From positions 62,001-126,000 of the forward strand of contig NZ_JACIFF010000008.1 of NCBI RefSeq assembly GCF_014197245.1: 64,000 nt of DNA, in the 5' to 3' direction. Below, piece by piece: positions 1 to 8,343 of the stretch (its first letter is position 1; every line of letters starts with the position of its first letter). The position numbers and the translations under genes were made by a program. The DNA comes from Neolewinella aquimaris (GTDB lineage Bacteria; Bacteroidota; Bacteroidia; Chitinophagales; Saprospiraceae). The notes under the pieces were generated by a model, which saw only the letters and a program-made list of their open reading frames with translations, did no database searches and was not told where the DNA came from.

Positions 1-308
1 TGGTGCACGGATGAAACTGAGGTGGCTGGGGCCGTTTAGGTCGAGTGACTTAAATCTGCGTGAATCCGCGAAAAAATCTGCCAAAATCTGCGTTGAATAA
101 AAGTCTCGGACCAGAGGCTACTCGACCTGAGGGCTTTCATCCATGAATGAATCCGTGCAAATCCGCGTAATCCGTGGTGAACCTCTCCGTTGCGCAGCAA
201 CCCCTACCATCTCGGATCAGAGGCCGCTCGACCTGAGGGTGCTCGACACGACCCATTTATACCGGAAGATTTACTTTCACCGTTAATCGTTGAGAAGTAC
301 CGACTACT
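1..308. other. Left-edge intergenic region with degenerate repeats
   Basis: No gene is supported here. Two stretches (about 51-101 and 145-181) consist of variants of short words such as AATCYGCG and AATCCGTG strung together. A pair of near-identical 30-bp direct repeats is annotated separately. A long reverse-strand open frame covering 204-962 is a GC-rich shadow of the downstream gene. Confidence 0.6.
104..239. repeat. Pair of ~30-bp direct repeats
   Basis: Positions 104-133 and 210-239 match in about 27 of 30 bases (TCTCGGAYCAGAGGCYRCTC followed by GACCTGAGGG). The spacer between them carries the degenerate AATCCGCG-like words. This looks like a decayed intergenic repeat of REP/BIME character; family unknown. 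Confidence 0.6.
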
Positions 309-1118
309 ATGCCAATGACACGCCCGATCACCTTGCTTTTTCTCCTTTTCCTTTGCACCCGCGTCCCCGCCCAACAAGCGTACGGAGCCGCCAAAAGCGC
401 CGAAACCCTGCAGGGACTGAACGACCTGGCCACGATCGACCAGATGATGTACTACATCCCCGGCATCGGGAGTCCGTCGCGGGAAGAATTGCTGCGGCAG
501 AGCATCAAAAATTACATGATGCCCATCCGCCAGGTGCCCCAGACGGGAATGGAATGGGCCTACGCCCTGGCCGACTGCCTGGAGTACTACGTCAACCTGA
601 ACAGCAACTTTAAGGACAACCTGAGCCCCGACTACATCGTCATGAACCTCGCCAACGCCGGCCAGCGACCCAACCTGGTCGACGGCTTCGGGCTCCTCAT
701 CAACTCCGGCACCGTCTCGGCCGCCATCGTGCCCTACAACAGCAGCACAATCCCCAATTCGGTGTACTCCGTGGCCCGCTTCGGCATTACCAACTTCGGC
801 TACCTCTTCCGGCCGGAAACCCGGGGGCGCAACCGCGTGTTCGAAACCCGCAAGGCCCTCAGCCGCGGCAACCCCGTGCTGGTGGAACTGGCCACCGACG
901 CCTCCTTCACGCGCCTGCAGGGAGGCACCTACGAACCCACCGGACCGACCAACGAAACCCACTTTCTCACCGTCATCGGCTACGACGGAGAAAAGGAAAC
1001 CTTCGAACTGCGTAGCTCCCTCGGGCGCAACTGGGGAAACGGCGGGTACGTAAGTATTTCCTACGACGATTTCGGCGATTTAGCCCGCACGGGATACGTA
1101 CTCATTCCTAAGGAGTAG
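309..1118 (+). CDS. Secreted papain-fold (C1-like) protein, predicted pseudoenzyme
   Basis: The 269-aa product has an N-terminal signal peptide (residues 1-22, ending VPAQQ) and then a layout like C1 cysteine peptidases. A segment QTGMEWAYA (78-86) matches the active-site helix, LSPDYIVMNL (105-114) matches the LSEQ region, and THFLTVIGYD (217-226) with SSLGRNWGNGGY (236-247) matches the His and Asn blocks. The catalytic Cys position is Glu82 and the catalytic Asn position is Ser236; only His218 remains. So it is probably not a protease but a binding or chaperone-like derivative. The next gene, a TonB receptor, starts 14 bp after the stop, so the two are probably co-transcribed. A copy of the dispersed 20-nt motif encodes the end of the signal peptide. 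The family assignment is by eye and could be wrong in detail. Confidence 0.6.
   Translation: MPMTRPITLLFLLFLCTRVPAQQAYGAAKSAETLQGLNDLATIDQMMYYIPGIGSPSREELLRQSIKNYMMPIRQVPQTGMEWAYALADCLEYYVNLNSNFKDNLSPDYIVMNLANAGQRPNLVDGFGLLINSGTVSAAIVPYNSSTIPNSVYSVARFGITNFGYLFRPETRGRNRVFETRKALSRGNPVLVELATDASFTRLQGGTYEPTGPTNETHFLTVIGYDGEKETFELRSSLGRNWGNGGYVSISYDDFGDLARTGYVLIPKE
353..372 (+). repeat. Dispersed 20-nt motif, copy 1
   Basis: Exact match to TTGCACCYGCGTCCCCGCCC. It lies in the coding strand of the papain-fold gene and encodes CTRVPA at the signal-peptide end. Confidence 0.75.
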
Positions 1119-1132
1119 GGTAACTTCACCGC

Positions 1133-3379
1133 ATGAAGTGGAGGTGGATGGCCCTCTGTCTGCTGTACGTTCAGGGGGCGGGGGCGCAGGTGCAGGGCAA
1201 ATCGCAAGAGCAACAGGCCCTAATGGTGGATACGAGCATTCTGCTGCACTCCGCTACCGTAGTGGGTCGCCGCAACGAAGCGGCCACCGACCTGCCGTAC
1301 CAGATCGAACTCATCGACGCCGCGGCCCAGCGGCGCGTCCAGAGCCTCACCACGGCCGACGTACTCGCCGACCTGTCGGGCGTTTACGTTCAGAAATCCC
1401 AGCTCGGTGGCGGCAGTCCCGTGGTCCGCGGCTTCGAAGCCAACCGGGTACTGCTGGTCGTCGACGGCGTGCGGATGAACAACGCCATCTACCGCAACGG
1501 CCACCTGCAGAATGCCATCACGGTAGACCCCAACGTCCTGGAACGTACCGAGGTCATTTACGGTGCCGGTGCCCTGGCTTACGGGAGCGATGCCATCGGC
1601 GGAGTGATTCATTTCCGGACCCGGGAGCCGGAATTTCGCCCCGACGGCGGCCTCACGGGTTACGCCACAGGCAATTTTGCTTCAGCGGCAAACGCCGTAA
1701 ACCTGTCGACCGGCCTGGAATACGGACGGGGCAAATGGGCCGGCCTCACCAGCGTTTCCCTCAACCGCTTTGGCGACCTGCGGGCCGGAGCCAACCGGCC
1801 GGACAATTATGGCGACTTCGGGCTGCGCCCTAACTACGTCGTGGGTGATGAGGTAGTGATAAACGAACACCCTGCGCTGCAGGTGGGCAGCGGCTACGAA
1901 CAGTACAACCTGCTTCAGAAACTACGTTTCCGCCCCTCCGACGGGCTCGAACTCAGCGCGAATTTCCAGTACTCCACTACGGGCAACGTGCCCCGCTACG
2001 ATGCGCTGACCGAAACGCGAGACGGACAGTTGCGCTGGGCCCGCTGGGACTACGGACCCCAGACCCGCCTCCTTGGCAGCCTGCGGCTCGACGACCGCCG
2101 GGCGACCCAACTCTACGACCTGGCCAGCTACGTGGTCTCCTACCAGTTTGTCGAAGAAGACCGCATCCAGCGCCGGCTCGGTGACCCGACGGAGGAGGCC
2201 AGCCTGGTCGACGTCGCCAGCTGGAACGCCCAGGTCGACTACACCAAGGGCCTGAACCCCATGGTACGCCTCCGTTACGGACTCGACCTGCGCCACGAAC
2301 GCGTAGACGCCACGGCGCATCCGGCGGAGGAACCTACCCGTTATCCGAGTCGGGGCAGCGGTCTTGCGGGGGGCGGACTGTACGCCGACCTCAGTCGCGA
2401 ACTCGGCAACTGGCAACTGCGCGGCGGACTGCGGTACGGCTACCAGCGCCTGACGGCCACCTTCGGCGCTGACGATCCGGTGGAGTGGCCACGGGCGTAC
2501 CTGGAGGGGATCGTAAATCCGTCCGCCGCTCTTACCGCCGCCCTCGGCACCCAGTACCGGCGAGCGGGCCACGGCCTGCGCCTCCTAATAGCCCAGGGGT
2601 TCCGCGCGCCGAACGTGGACGACTTTGCAAAATTCCGGGAACAGAGCGGACGCATCCAGGTACCCAATCCGGAACTCCGCCCGGAGCGGTCCACCACCCT
2701 GGAAGCTGCCTTTAGCCGCTTCGAGGGCAGCCTGCGGTACGAAGCAACCGTTTATGCGACCCTGCTGGAGGATGCCATCATCCGCCGCGACGGGGCCCTG
2801 CCCGACGGAAGCCCCTTTTTCCTCAGCCACGGCGACACCCTCTTCGTCGATACGAACGTCAACGCCGAGCGGGCCTGGATCTACGGATTCGACCTGGCGG
2901 CGGTCTGGTCCTTCGCACCCGGATGGGAACTGCGGCCCGAAGCACACTGGCTCCGCGGTCGTCGCCGGCAGGAAGCTCCGGACGGAACCCGGCTTACCCT
3001 CCCCCAGGATCACATTCCCCCGGCTTACGGGCGCGTTGGCCTGCGGTACGCCGCCGGTCCATGGGAAACCAATCTCCGGCTCGATTTCCAGCTCCGGAAA
3101 CAACTGGAAGACTATGCCGTGAATTCCATCTCAGGCACGGCTACTTCGGGGTATGTCTTCGACATCGTGGGTAGTGCCGACAACCCGGAACTAACCCCCT
3201 ACGGCACGGGCACGCCGGGCTGGTGGACGGTAAACCTATACGGCACGTATCGGTATTCCGACCGCCTGTCCGTATACCTGAAGGGGGAAAACCTGCTCGA
3301 CCGTTTCTACCAACCCTTCGCCAGCGGCATCGCGGCACCGGGGATCGACGTGGGGATTGGCGCGCGGTGGACGTGGTGA
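1133..3379 (+). CDS. TonB-dependent outer-membrane receptor (heme/siderophore type)
   Basis: The 748-aa product has a signal peptide ending GAGAQ, a plug domain (about residues 40-165, with GGGSPVVRGFEANRVLLVVD and a GAGALAYGSDAIGG block) and a 22-strand-type beta barrel to the terminal aromatic residue (RWTW). It lacks the carboxypeptidase-like N-terminal domain of SusC proteins, and the plug wording resembles hemoglobin/heme or BtuB-like receptors. It should import a metal chelate across the outer membrane using TonB/ExbBD energy; the substrate cannot be read from sequence. It sits 14 bp downstream of the papain-fold gene and probably shares its mRNA. The first ATG gives a good signal peptide, so I keep it. 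Confidence 0.9.
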   Translation: MKWRWMALCLLYVQGAGAQVQGKSQEQQALMVDTSILLHSATVVGRRNEAATDLPYQIELIDAAAQRRVQSLTTADVLADLSGVYVQKSQLGGGSPVVRGFEANRVLLVVDGVRMNNAIYRNGHLQNAITVDPNVLERTEVIYGAGALAYGSDAIGGVIHFRTREPEFRPDGGLTGYATGNFASAANAVNLSTGLEYGRGKWAGLTSVSLNRFGDLRAGANRPDNYGDFGLRPNYVVGDEVVINEHPALQVGSGYEQYNLLQKLRFRPSDGLELSANFQYSTTGNVPRYDALTETRDGQLRWARWDYGPQTRLLGSLRLDDRRATQLYDLASYVVSYQFVEEDRIQRRLGDPTEEASLVDVASWNAQVDYTKGLNPMVRLRYGLDLRHERVDATAHPAEEPTRYPSRGSGLAGGGLYADLSRELGNWQLRGGLRYGYQRLTATFGADDPVEWPRAYLEGIVNPSAALTAALGTQYRRAGHGLRLLIAQGFRAPNVDDFAKFREQSGRIQVPNPELRPERSTTLEAAFSRFEGSLRYEATVYATLLEDAIIRRDGALPDGSPFFLSHGDTLFVDTNVNAERAWIYGFDLAAVWSFAPGWELRPEAHWLRGRRRQEAPDGTRLTLPQDHIPPAYGRVGLRYAAGPWETNLRLDFQLRKQLEDYAVNSISGTATSGYVFDIVGSADNPELTPYGTGTPGWWTVNLYGTYRYSDRLSVYLKGENLLDRFYQPFASGIAAPGIDVGIGARWTW
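1176..1195 (-). repeat. Dispersed 20-nt motif, copy 2
   Basis: Reverse-strand copy with two mismatches to the consensus. It lies in the signal-peptide region of the TonB receptor gene, where the plus strand reads GAGAQVQ. Confidence 0.7.
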
Positions 3380-3455
3380 CCTGTTTCGTTAAGGTTACTT
3401 CCTGGTATCCGAAGTGGGCATTATATTACCGTACTCGCCCGAGCGGCATTAACCC

Positions 3456-3490
3456 CATTTTCCTTTGGTATGATTAGATTGTGCGTATAC
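3456..3490 (+). promoter_or_regulatory. Possible promoter for the TPR hybrid sensor
   Basis: A TTTG box is followed after about 18 bases by TATACTAG, which partly resembles the Bacteroidota -33/-7 pair (TTTG, TAnnTTTG). The match is imperfect, so confidence is low. Confidence 0.25.
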
Positions 3491-3519
3491 TAGGGTAAGC
3501 TTTAGCTTAATTTACTTTT

Positions 3520-6333
3520 ATGCTCTCATGGATACCGCGATTTGTTTTGCTGTTGCTGCCCCTCGCGGCAACTGCACAGCAAAGTGCCGATGCGGTAGCC
3601 GAGCTGGTACCCCGGGCCTGGTCCGCCATCCAACCGCAGTTGGAAGACTCACGTCATGTATCTGACTATAGCGTCATCGAACAGTCCGTGAACGAAGCCT
3701 GCGGCAACGACCAGGATTGCCAGCTGGAATTGCTCGAGGGGCTGATGTATAAGCTGGAGGACGTATATCACCTACCGGCCGCTATCTACGCCGCCGAAAC
3801 CATCCTCCGTATTGCCGAGAAGAATGAACGGTTTTCCTGGATGGGCAAGGCACACGCGGAACTTATGCGCTTCCACGGGGCGCTAGGCAACGAAGAATTA
3901 GCCACTGCCAACCTGGAAAATGCCATACACTACGCGGGGCTGGCGGGCGACCGCGACCGGGTGCTTCACCTGGAGTTTACTAAGCTCGAAAATGCGATCG
4001 ATTTTGCGGACCCCGATGAGGCGTTTGCTGCCCTCGACTCCTTCCTGGTCGGGGTAACGGTACGGGGGGATTCCAGCGCCGTAACGCACGCTCACCTGCG
4101 ACTGATGAGTGCTAAACTCCAGGCCGGTCGGTTAACGGAGGCCGAAGCACACCTGCGGGAAGTAGAAAAATTGAACCTGAGCCCTCCCTACACTCCCCAG
4201 GAAGCGGCGGCCGTACTCATCGCAGCCATAACCAGGGGCGATCTGGCCGTTGCCCGGGGTCAGCTGGAAGCCGCAAAGGAGCACTACCGCCGTGCCCTAC
4301 AGCTAACGGAAGAAGATGCCAGTTTCTGGCTCGAAATCCTAGTGCACACCTCATTGGCCGAAGTAGAATGGACCACGGGAAACCACCGCAGGGCCTGGAA
4401 GCTTATCGAGACAGCCCGCCAAAAAGCGGCCGACCGGGCCCTGCACGACCTGCTGGCGCGGGTGTACGAACTCTCCGCCCGGATTGCGGAAGACGAGCGG
4501 GACTACGCCCGGGCCCTCGGATACTACCGCCAGCAGCAGGCCCACCTCGACACCTTCTCCCACCGCAGCGAGGGGTTCGATCTCCGGGCCTACTACCTGA
4601 ACCAGGAGAAGGAGCAGCTGGCCACCGTAAAGGAAAACCAGGCCCTGCAACTCGAACTACAGTCGACCCGCAACCGCATCCTCACGGCTTCCTTCGTAGC
4701 TGTATGCGTAGTGGTCATCGGACTGCTTCTCTCCACCCGCTACCAGCAGCAAAGCCGAAAGCGCCTCACCGAGCAGAATGCGCTTATCGCCGCCCAGGCG
4801 GAACGCCTACGGGAACTTGATCGTTCCAAATCCGTTTTCTTTACCAACGTCAGTCACGAACTCCGTACGCCCCTCAGCCTGATTCTGGGACCGATCGGCT
4901 CCCTGGTCGACGACGATCAGCTCAGTACGCGCCATCGGGAATTGCTAAAGATGGTGCAACGGAGTGGCCGGCGGCTGGAAACCCTGGTCAATGACATCCT
5001 GAACCTGAGCAAGTTAGACTCAGATCAAATACAGTCCGACCCGACGCCTACCCTGCTGACTCCCTACTTCGAGCGCAGGCTGGGAGACTTCGTCAGCCTG
5101 GCCGGATCGTTGGCCATCAGGTACACTTACCACCTGGATATTCCGGAAGGTGCCAAGGCGAACCTCGACCGCGAGAAGTGCCGGCAAATCCTCGACAACC
5201 TTCTCTCCAACGCCCTTAAATTCACTCCCGAGGGGGGAAGCATCACCGTCAACGTAAAATACGCCGCCGGCCAACTACAACTAACCGTAAGGGACAGCGG
5301 CCGGGGTATTCCCGCCCAAGACCTGACGCGCATCTTCGATCGCTACTTTCAGTCTTCCCAGCCCGATCACGTCGCCGAAGGAGGTGCCGGCATCGGACTG
5401 GCCCTCAGCAGGAGGTATGCGCGACTCCTGGGGGGAGACATCGAAGCAGAGAGCGAGCCCGGCCGCGGCTCCTCCTTCTGTGTGTACTTCCCCCTGGAAC
5501 CCATCGCCGATCCGGCCACCCCCGTCATCGACGTGGCACCGGTAGCCCCCGCACCAGCCGCTTCGGTTGCATCGCTCCCTACCGGCAAGCCCCGGATAAT
5601 CGTAGTAGAGGACAACTTCGAGCTACAGGAATACCTCCGCCTCATTTTGGAACCCACCTATCACCTGACCGTCGCCCGGCACGGACGGGAAGCCCTCAGT
5701 TTACTAAAAATCGAAGGCCGGCACATCGACCTGATCCTTACCGATCTGATGATGCCGCACATGGATGGTTTCCAGCTTATCGAAGAAGTAAAGCGTGATG
5801 CGATCCTGCAGGATATTCCCGTAGTCGTTCTCACGGCACGCAGCGACGCCCGCGCCCGCCTGCGGACCCTGCAGTACGGAATCCACGATTACCTCCTTAA
5901 GCCCTTCTCCCAGGACGAGCTCCTCGCCCGGCTGGCCAGCCTGCTCCGCAACCGGCAGAAACGGGTGGATTACCGCGCCAAGGAAGAGAACCCTTCTTCC
6001 CACAACGGGGCGGACCTCGCCTGGCTCGAAGAATTTCAGGCCCACGTACAGGCCCACTACGCCGATGCCGCGCTCGACGTCCCCTCCCTCGCCCGTACCT
6101 TTGCCATGAGTGAATCGACGCTGCTGCGGAAGCTTAAGCTGCTGACCGGGCTCGGACCGAAAAAATACCTGCAGGAAATTCGGCTACAGATTGCACGGCA
6201 GCGGCTGGAGGATCACGATCCCGTTACGCTGCAACAACTGGCACAGGACGTTGGCTTCCGCAGTGCCCGCAGTTTCTCACGCAGTTTCCGTCAACGGTTC
6301 GGTAAAAAACCGTCAGAGTATGCGGCGGACTGA
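3520..6333 (+). CDS. TPR-containing hybrid sensor kinase / response regulator / AraC protein
   Basis: The 937-aa product is a one-protein two-component system. It has a signal peptide (1-19), a TPR-like helical sensor region (about 20-380), one transmembrane helix (about 387-408), a HisKA domain with SHELRTPLS (His446), a HATPase domain (LLSNALKF, VRDSGRGIP), a receiver (VVEDN, phospho-acceptor Asp742 in LTDLMMPHMDG, Lys in LLKPF) and a C-terminal AraC/HTH_18 domain (about 835-937). The TPR domain should lie in the periplasm, with kinase and DNA-binding parts in the cytoplasm. The ligand is unknown. It follows the TonB receptor by 140 bp and could regulate it, but that is inference. Confidence 0.93.
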   Translation: MLSWIPRFVLLLLPLAATAQQSADAVAELVPRAWSAIQPQLEDSRHVSDYSVIEQSVNEACGNDQDCQLELLEGLMYKLEDVYHLPAAIYAAETILRIAEKNERFSWMGKAHAELMRFHGALGNEELATANLENAIHYAGLAGDRDRVLHLEFTKLENAIDFADPDEAFAALDSFLVGVTVRGDSSAVTHAHLRLMSAKLQAGRLTEAEAHLREVEKLNLSPPYTPQEAAAVLIAAITRGDLAVARGQLEAAKEHYRRALQLTEEDASFWLEILVHTSLAEVEWTTGNHRRAWKLIETARQKAADRALHDLLARVYELSARIAEDERDYARALGYYRQQQAHLDTFSHRSEGFDLRAYYLNQEKEQLATVKENQALQLELQSTRNRILTASFVAVCVVVIGLLLSTRYQQQSRKRLTEQNALIAAQAERLRELDRSKSVFFTNVSHELRTPLSLILGPIGSLVDDDQLSTRHRELLKMVQRSGRRLETLVNDILNLSKLDSDQIQSDPTPTLLTPYFERRLGDFVSLAGSLAIRYTYHLDIPEGAKANLDREKCRQILDNLLSNALKFTPEGGSITVNVKYAAGQLQLTVRDSGRGIPAQDLTRIFDRYFQSSQPDHVAEGGAGIGLALSRRYARLLGGDIEAESEPGRGSSFCVYFPLEPIADPATPVIDVAPVAPAPAASVASLPTGKPRIIVVEDNFELQEYLRLILEPTYHLTVARHGREALSLLKIEGRHIDLILTDLMMPHMDGFQLIEEVKRDAILQDIPVVVLTARSDARARLRTLQYGIHDYLLKPFSQDELLARLASLLRNRQKRVDYRAKEENPSSHNGADLAWLEEFQAHVQAHYADAALDVPSLARTFAMSESTLLRKLKLLTGLGPKKYLQEIRLQIARQRLEDHDPVTLQQLAQDVGFRSARSFSRSFRQRFGKKPSEYAAD

Positions 6334-6701
6334 TTTTAATACTCACTTCGGGGAAATATGCCGGAATTCGGCACTTCTAAGTCAAAATCGCCGGATTTAG
6401 GCACCACATTGCCGGAAAATTACCGGAAAAACGGATCATATTTGTTTCACTGGGTTGGAGTTCTGTCGCACTACGCAGATGCCTTCGATTCAGGTGTGAA
6501 TATATAGAGACACTTTTCTGCGACGCTATTTATTGACTTTGACACGCTCTTTGGATACACCCATTTTGTCGCATACACACACGATTCTTTTTCTACTGAC
6601 ACTATGTACACACACATTTCAGGAAGCCACCCCCGGGTGGCTTCTTTCGTTGTACGGGAGGCGGTAAGGAATCTTACTCCGCCACTTCTAGAGCAGCCTA
6701 C
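6334..6701. other. Intergenic region between convergent genes
   Basis: No protein gene is supported. Around 6355-6430 the words GCCGGA and CGGCAC recur several times. The rest is AT-richer and runs into a strong hairpin at 6623-6644. A small RNA ending at that hairpin is possible but nothing proves transcription. Confidence 0.4.
6623..6650 (+). terminator. Rho-independent-type terminator hairpin
   Basis: A perfect 10-bp stem GAAGCCACCC / GGGTGGCTTC (6623-6632 and 6635-6644) with a 2-base loop is followed by TTTCGTT. It could terminate the sensor gene or an unannotated short transcript. Confidence 0.55.
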
Positions 6702-7253
6702 TCACTCTTTAGATCTTTTGCCACGCACCCAGTCCAGCAGGGCCGCTGCTCCCAGAGCCAGCGCCGCCGCGCTACCGTTGAAGAACATATCGGCCGGGTC
6801 AAACACCCGATCGGGTAAAAACAGCTGAATGGTCTCGTCCACCACCCCGACCAGAAACGTGAGCAAAAAAGCGAGTAAAGCAGACACTGGACGCCGACGT
6901 CCCGCCCCCAGCCGTTCGTCAATTGCCTTATGTACGAATACGGCCAGCACGCTATACTCCATAAGGTGACTGCGCTCGGGCATCCCCAGACGCAGAAAAA
7001 ACATGACGTAAACGGCCGTGACCCCCAGCCATACCGCGATCTCGCCCCGCCGCGGCCTCGTCTTCAGGGCGTGTACCACCATCATGGCACCGATCAGCCC
7101 CATCACCAACAGAAAGATGGCCGCCCGGACGTTCTGGTTATCGAGTAGTTCCGCAAGCGGTTGCCCGGTAAAGAGCGTCACAAAGATCGTGGCAACGACC
7201 GCCAGGGCCCAGCGCCAGAAGTACGCCTCCCGGGAAGAAATAGAAATGGTCAT
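6702..7253 (-). CDS. VanZ-like family membrane protein
   Basis: The 183-aa product has four predicted membrane segments and the VanZ signature: EYSVLAVFVHKA in the middle and a C-terminal VVDETIQLFLPDRVFDPAD followed by a small-residue helix. VanZ-like proteins are inner-membrane proteins; the founding member gives low-level teicoplanin resistance, but most homologues have no known role. The frame is open upstream to 7370, but those 39 residues are basic and uncharacteristic. The ATG at 7253, just before the first hydrophobic stretch, is the better start. It is divergent from the DUF547 lipoprotein gene. Confidence 0.8.
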   Translation of the reverse strand: MTISISSREAYFWRWALAVVATIFVTLFTGQPLAELLDNQNVRAAIFLLVMGLIGAMMVVHALKTRPRRGEIAVWLGVTAVYVMFFLRLGMPERSHLMEYSVLAVFVHKAIDERLGAGRRRPVSALLAFLLTFLVGVVDETIQLFLPDRVFDPADMFFNGSAAALALGAAALLDWVRGKRSKE

Positions 7254-7393
7254 GGTACGGGGTTCGTAGACCCGATGCGTGTATCTCCCTAAACTAAGCC
7301 TTTTCTCCGTGTCGCCTACCGTCATACTGCCGGAAAGCACCGAGCAAAATCCGGGACCGCGCGTTGTCATCTGCGTATCACTCCCCCCTACTT

Positions 7394-8191
7394 ATGCTCC
7401 GCTTACCCCTTCTTCTCTCATTTGTCCTCTTGTTCGCCTCCTGTGGGCGTTACCAGCCCGCCGACGACTACGTATCCATGGACGCGGAAATGACCCCCAA
7501 TGTCCTGAGCCAGGAACTTTTAGAGGGGCTACGGGGAAAGCGCGACGTTTCCGATCTCGTCATGGAGATTGCCAACCTGGAGCCACGCAAGCTGGCCGCC
7601 GAGCTGGACACCCGCGAAAAGAAGGAAGCCTTTTGGATCAATATTTATAACGGTATGGTCCAGTACCTGCTCACCGAAGACCCTACCCTTTTCGATGACC
7701 GGAGCACCTTTTTCAGCACCCCGGCCTTTACCGTTGCCGGACAAAAAATGAGCCCCAATGAGATGGAGCACGGCATCATCCGCGGCGGGGAGAATCGCTT
7801 CGGCCTGGGTTTTATCCCCCAGCTGTTCTCCAACAAGTTCGAGCGCACCTTCCGCATCAAGGGGGGCGACTCCCGGGTACACTTTGCCCTCAACTGCGGC
7901 GCGAGCAGCTGTCCGCCCGTCGAGATCTACCGCCCCGGCACCTTCGAGGAGCAAATCGACGCCCGCGTACGCAGCTACCTGCAGGAGCACAGTGAAATCA
8001 AAACCGTCGACGGCGAGCAGGTCATCATTACCTCTCCCCTCTTCCAGTGGTTCAAGGGCGATTTTCGGGACCACGACGGCGTCGATGACTTTCTGGTTCA
8101 CTACGGCATCCTCACCGAGGAAAACAAGAATATGAAGCGGGAATACGAGGACTACGACTGGACGCTCGAAACGGGTATCTGGGCAAAGTAG
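7394..8191 (+). CDS. DUF547-domain lipoprotein
   Basis: The 265-aa product starts with a lipoprotein signal peptide (lipobox LFASC) and carries the DUF547 core: FWINIYNGMVQYLL, then NEMEHGIIRG, and VHFALNCGASSCPPV with its conserved Cys pair. DUF547 proteins are common in Bacteroidota envelopes; their activity is not established. I chose the ATG at 7394 rather than the upstream ATG at 7364 because it gives a compact signal peptide. It is monocistronic by spacing. Confidence 0.85.
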   Translation: MLRLPLLLSFVLLFASCGRYQPADDYVSMDAEMTPNVLSQELLEGLRGKRDVSDLVMEIANLEPRKLAAELDTREKKEAFWINIYNGMVQYLLTEDPTLFDDRSTFFSTPAFTVAGQKMSPNEMEHGIIRGGENRFGLGFIPQLFSNKFERTFRIKGGDSRVHFALNCGASSCPPVEIYRPGTFEEQIDARVRSYLQEHSEIKTVDGEQVIITSPLFQWFKGDFRDHDGVDDFLVHYGILTEENKNMKREYEDYDWTLETGIWAK

Positions 8192-8198
8192 CTCATTA

Positions 8199-8218
8199 GG
8201 GCGGGTACGCAGGTGCCG
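8199..8218 (-). repeat. Dispersed 20-nt motif, copy 3 (weak)
   Basis: Reverse-strand copy with three mismatches, just after the stop of the DUF547 gene. It is the least conserved copy. Confidence 0.45.
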
Positions 8219-8343
8219 GGTAAACTGGCAAGAGCAAGGAAAGTCAGGACGGAACTTCCTTGTTAAAATCAAACAATTTGTTGCACAAACAGGCCTATTA
8301 GTCGTTTTTGCAACAGTTTTTGGTTTTACTCACTCCACACCAC

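Noticed and set aside
8265-8300. SOS-type LexA box upstream of dinB
   Set aside because: AACAATTTGTT is palindromic but too short and not a known LexA box for this phylum.
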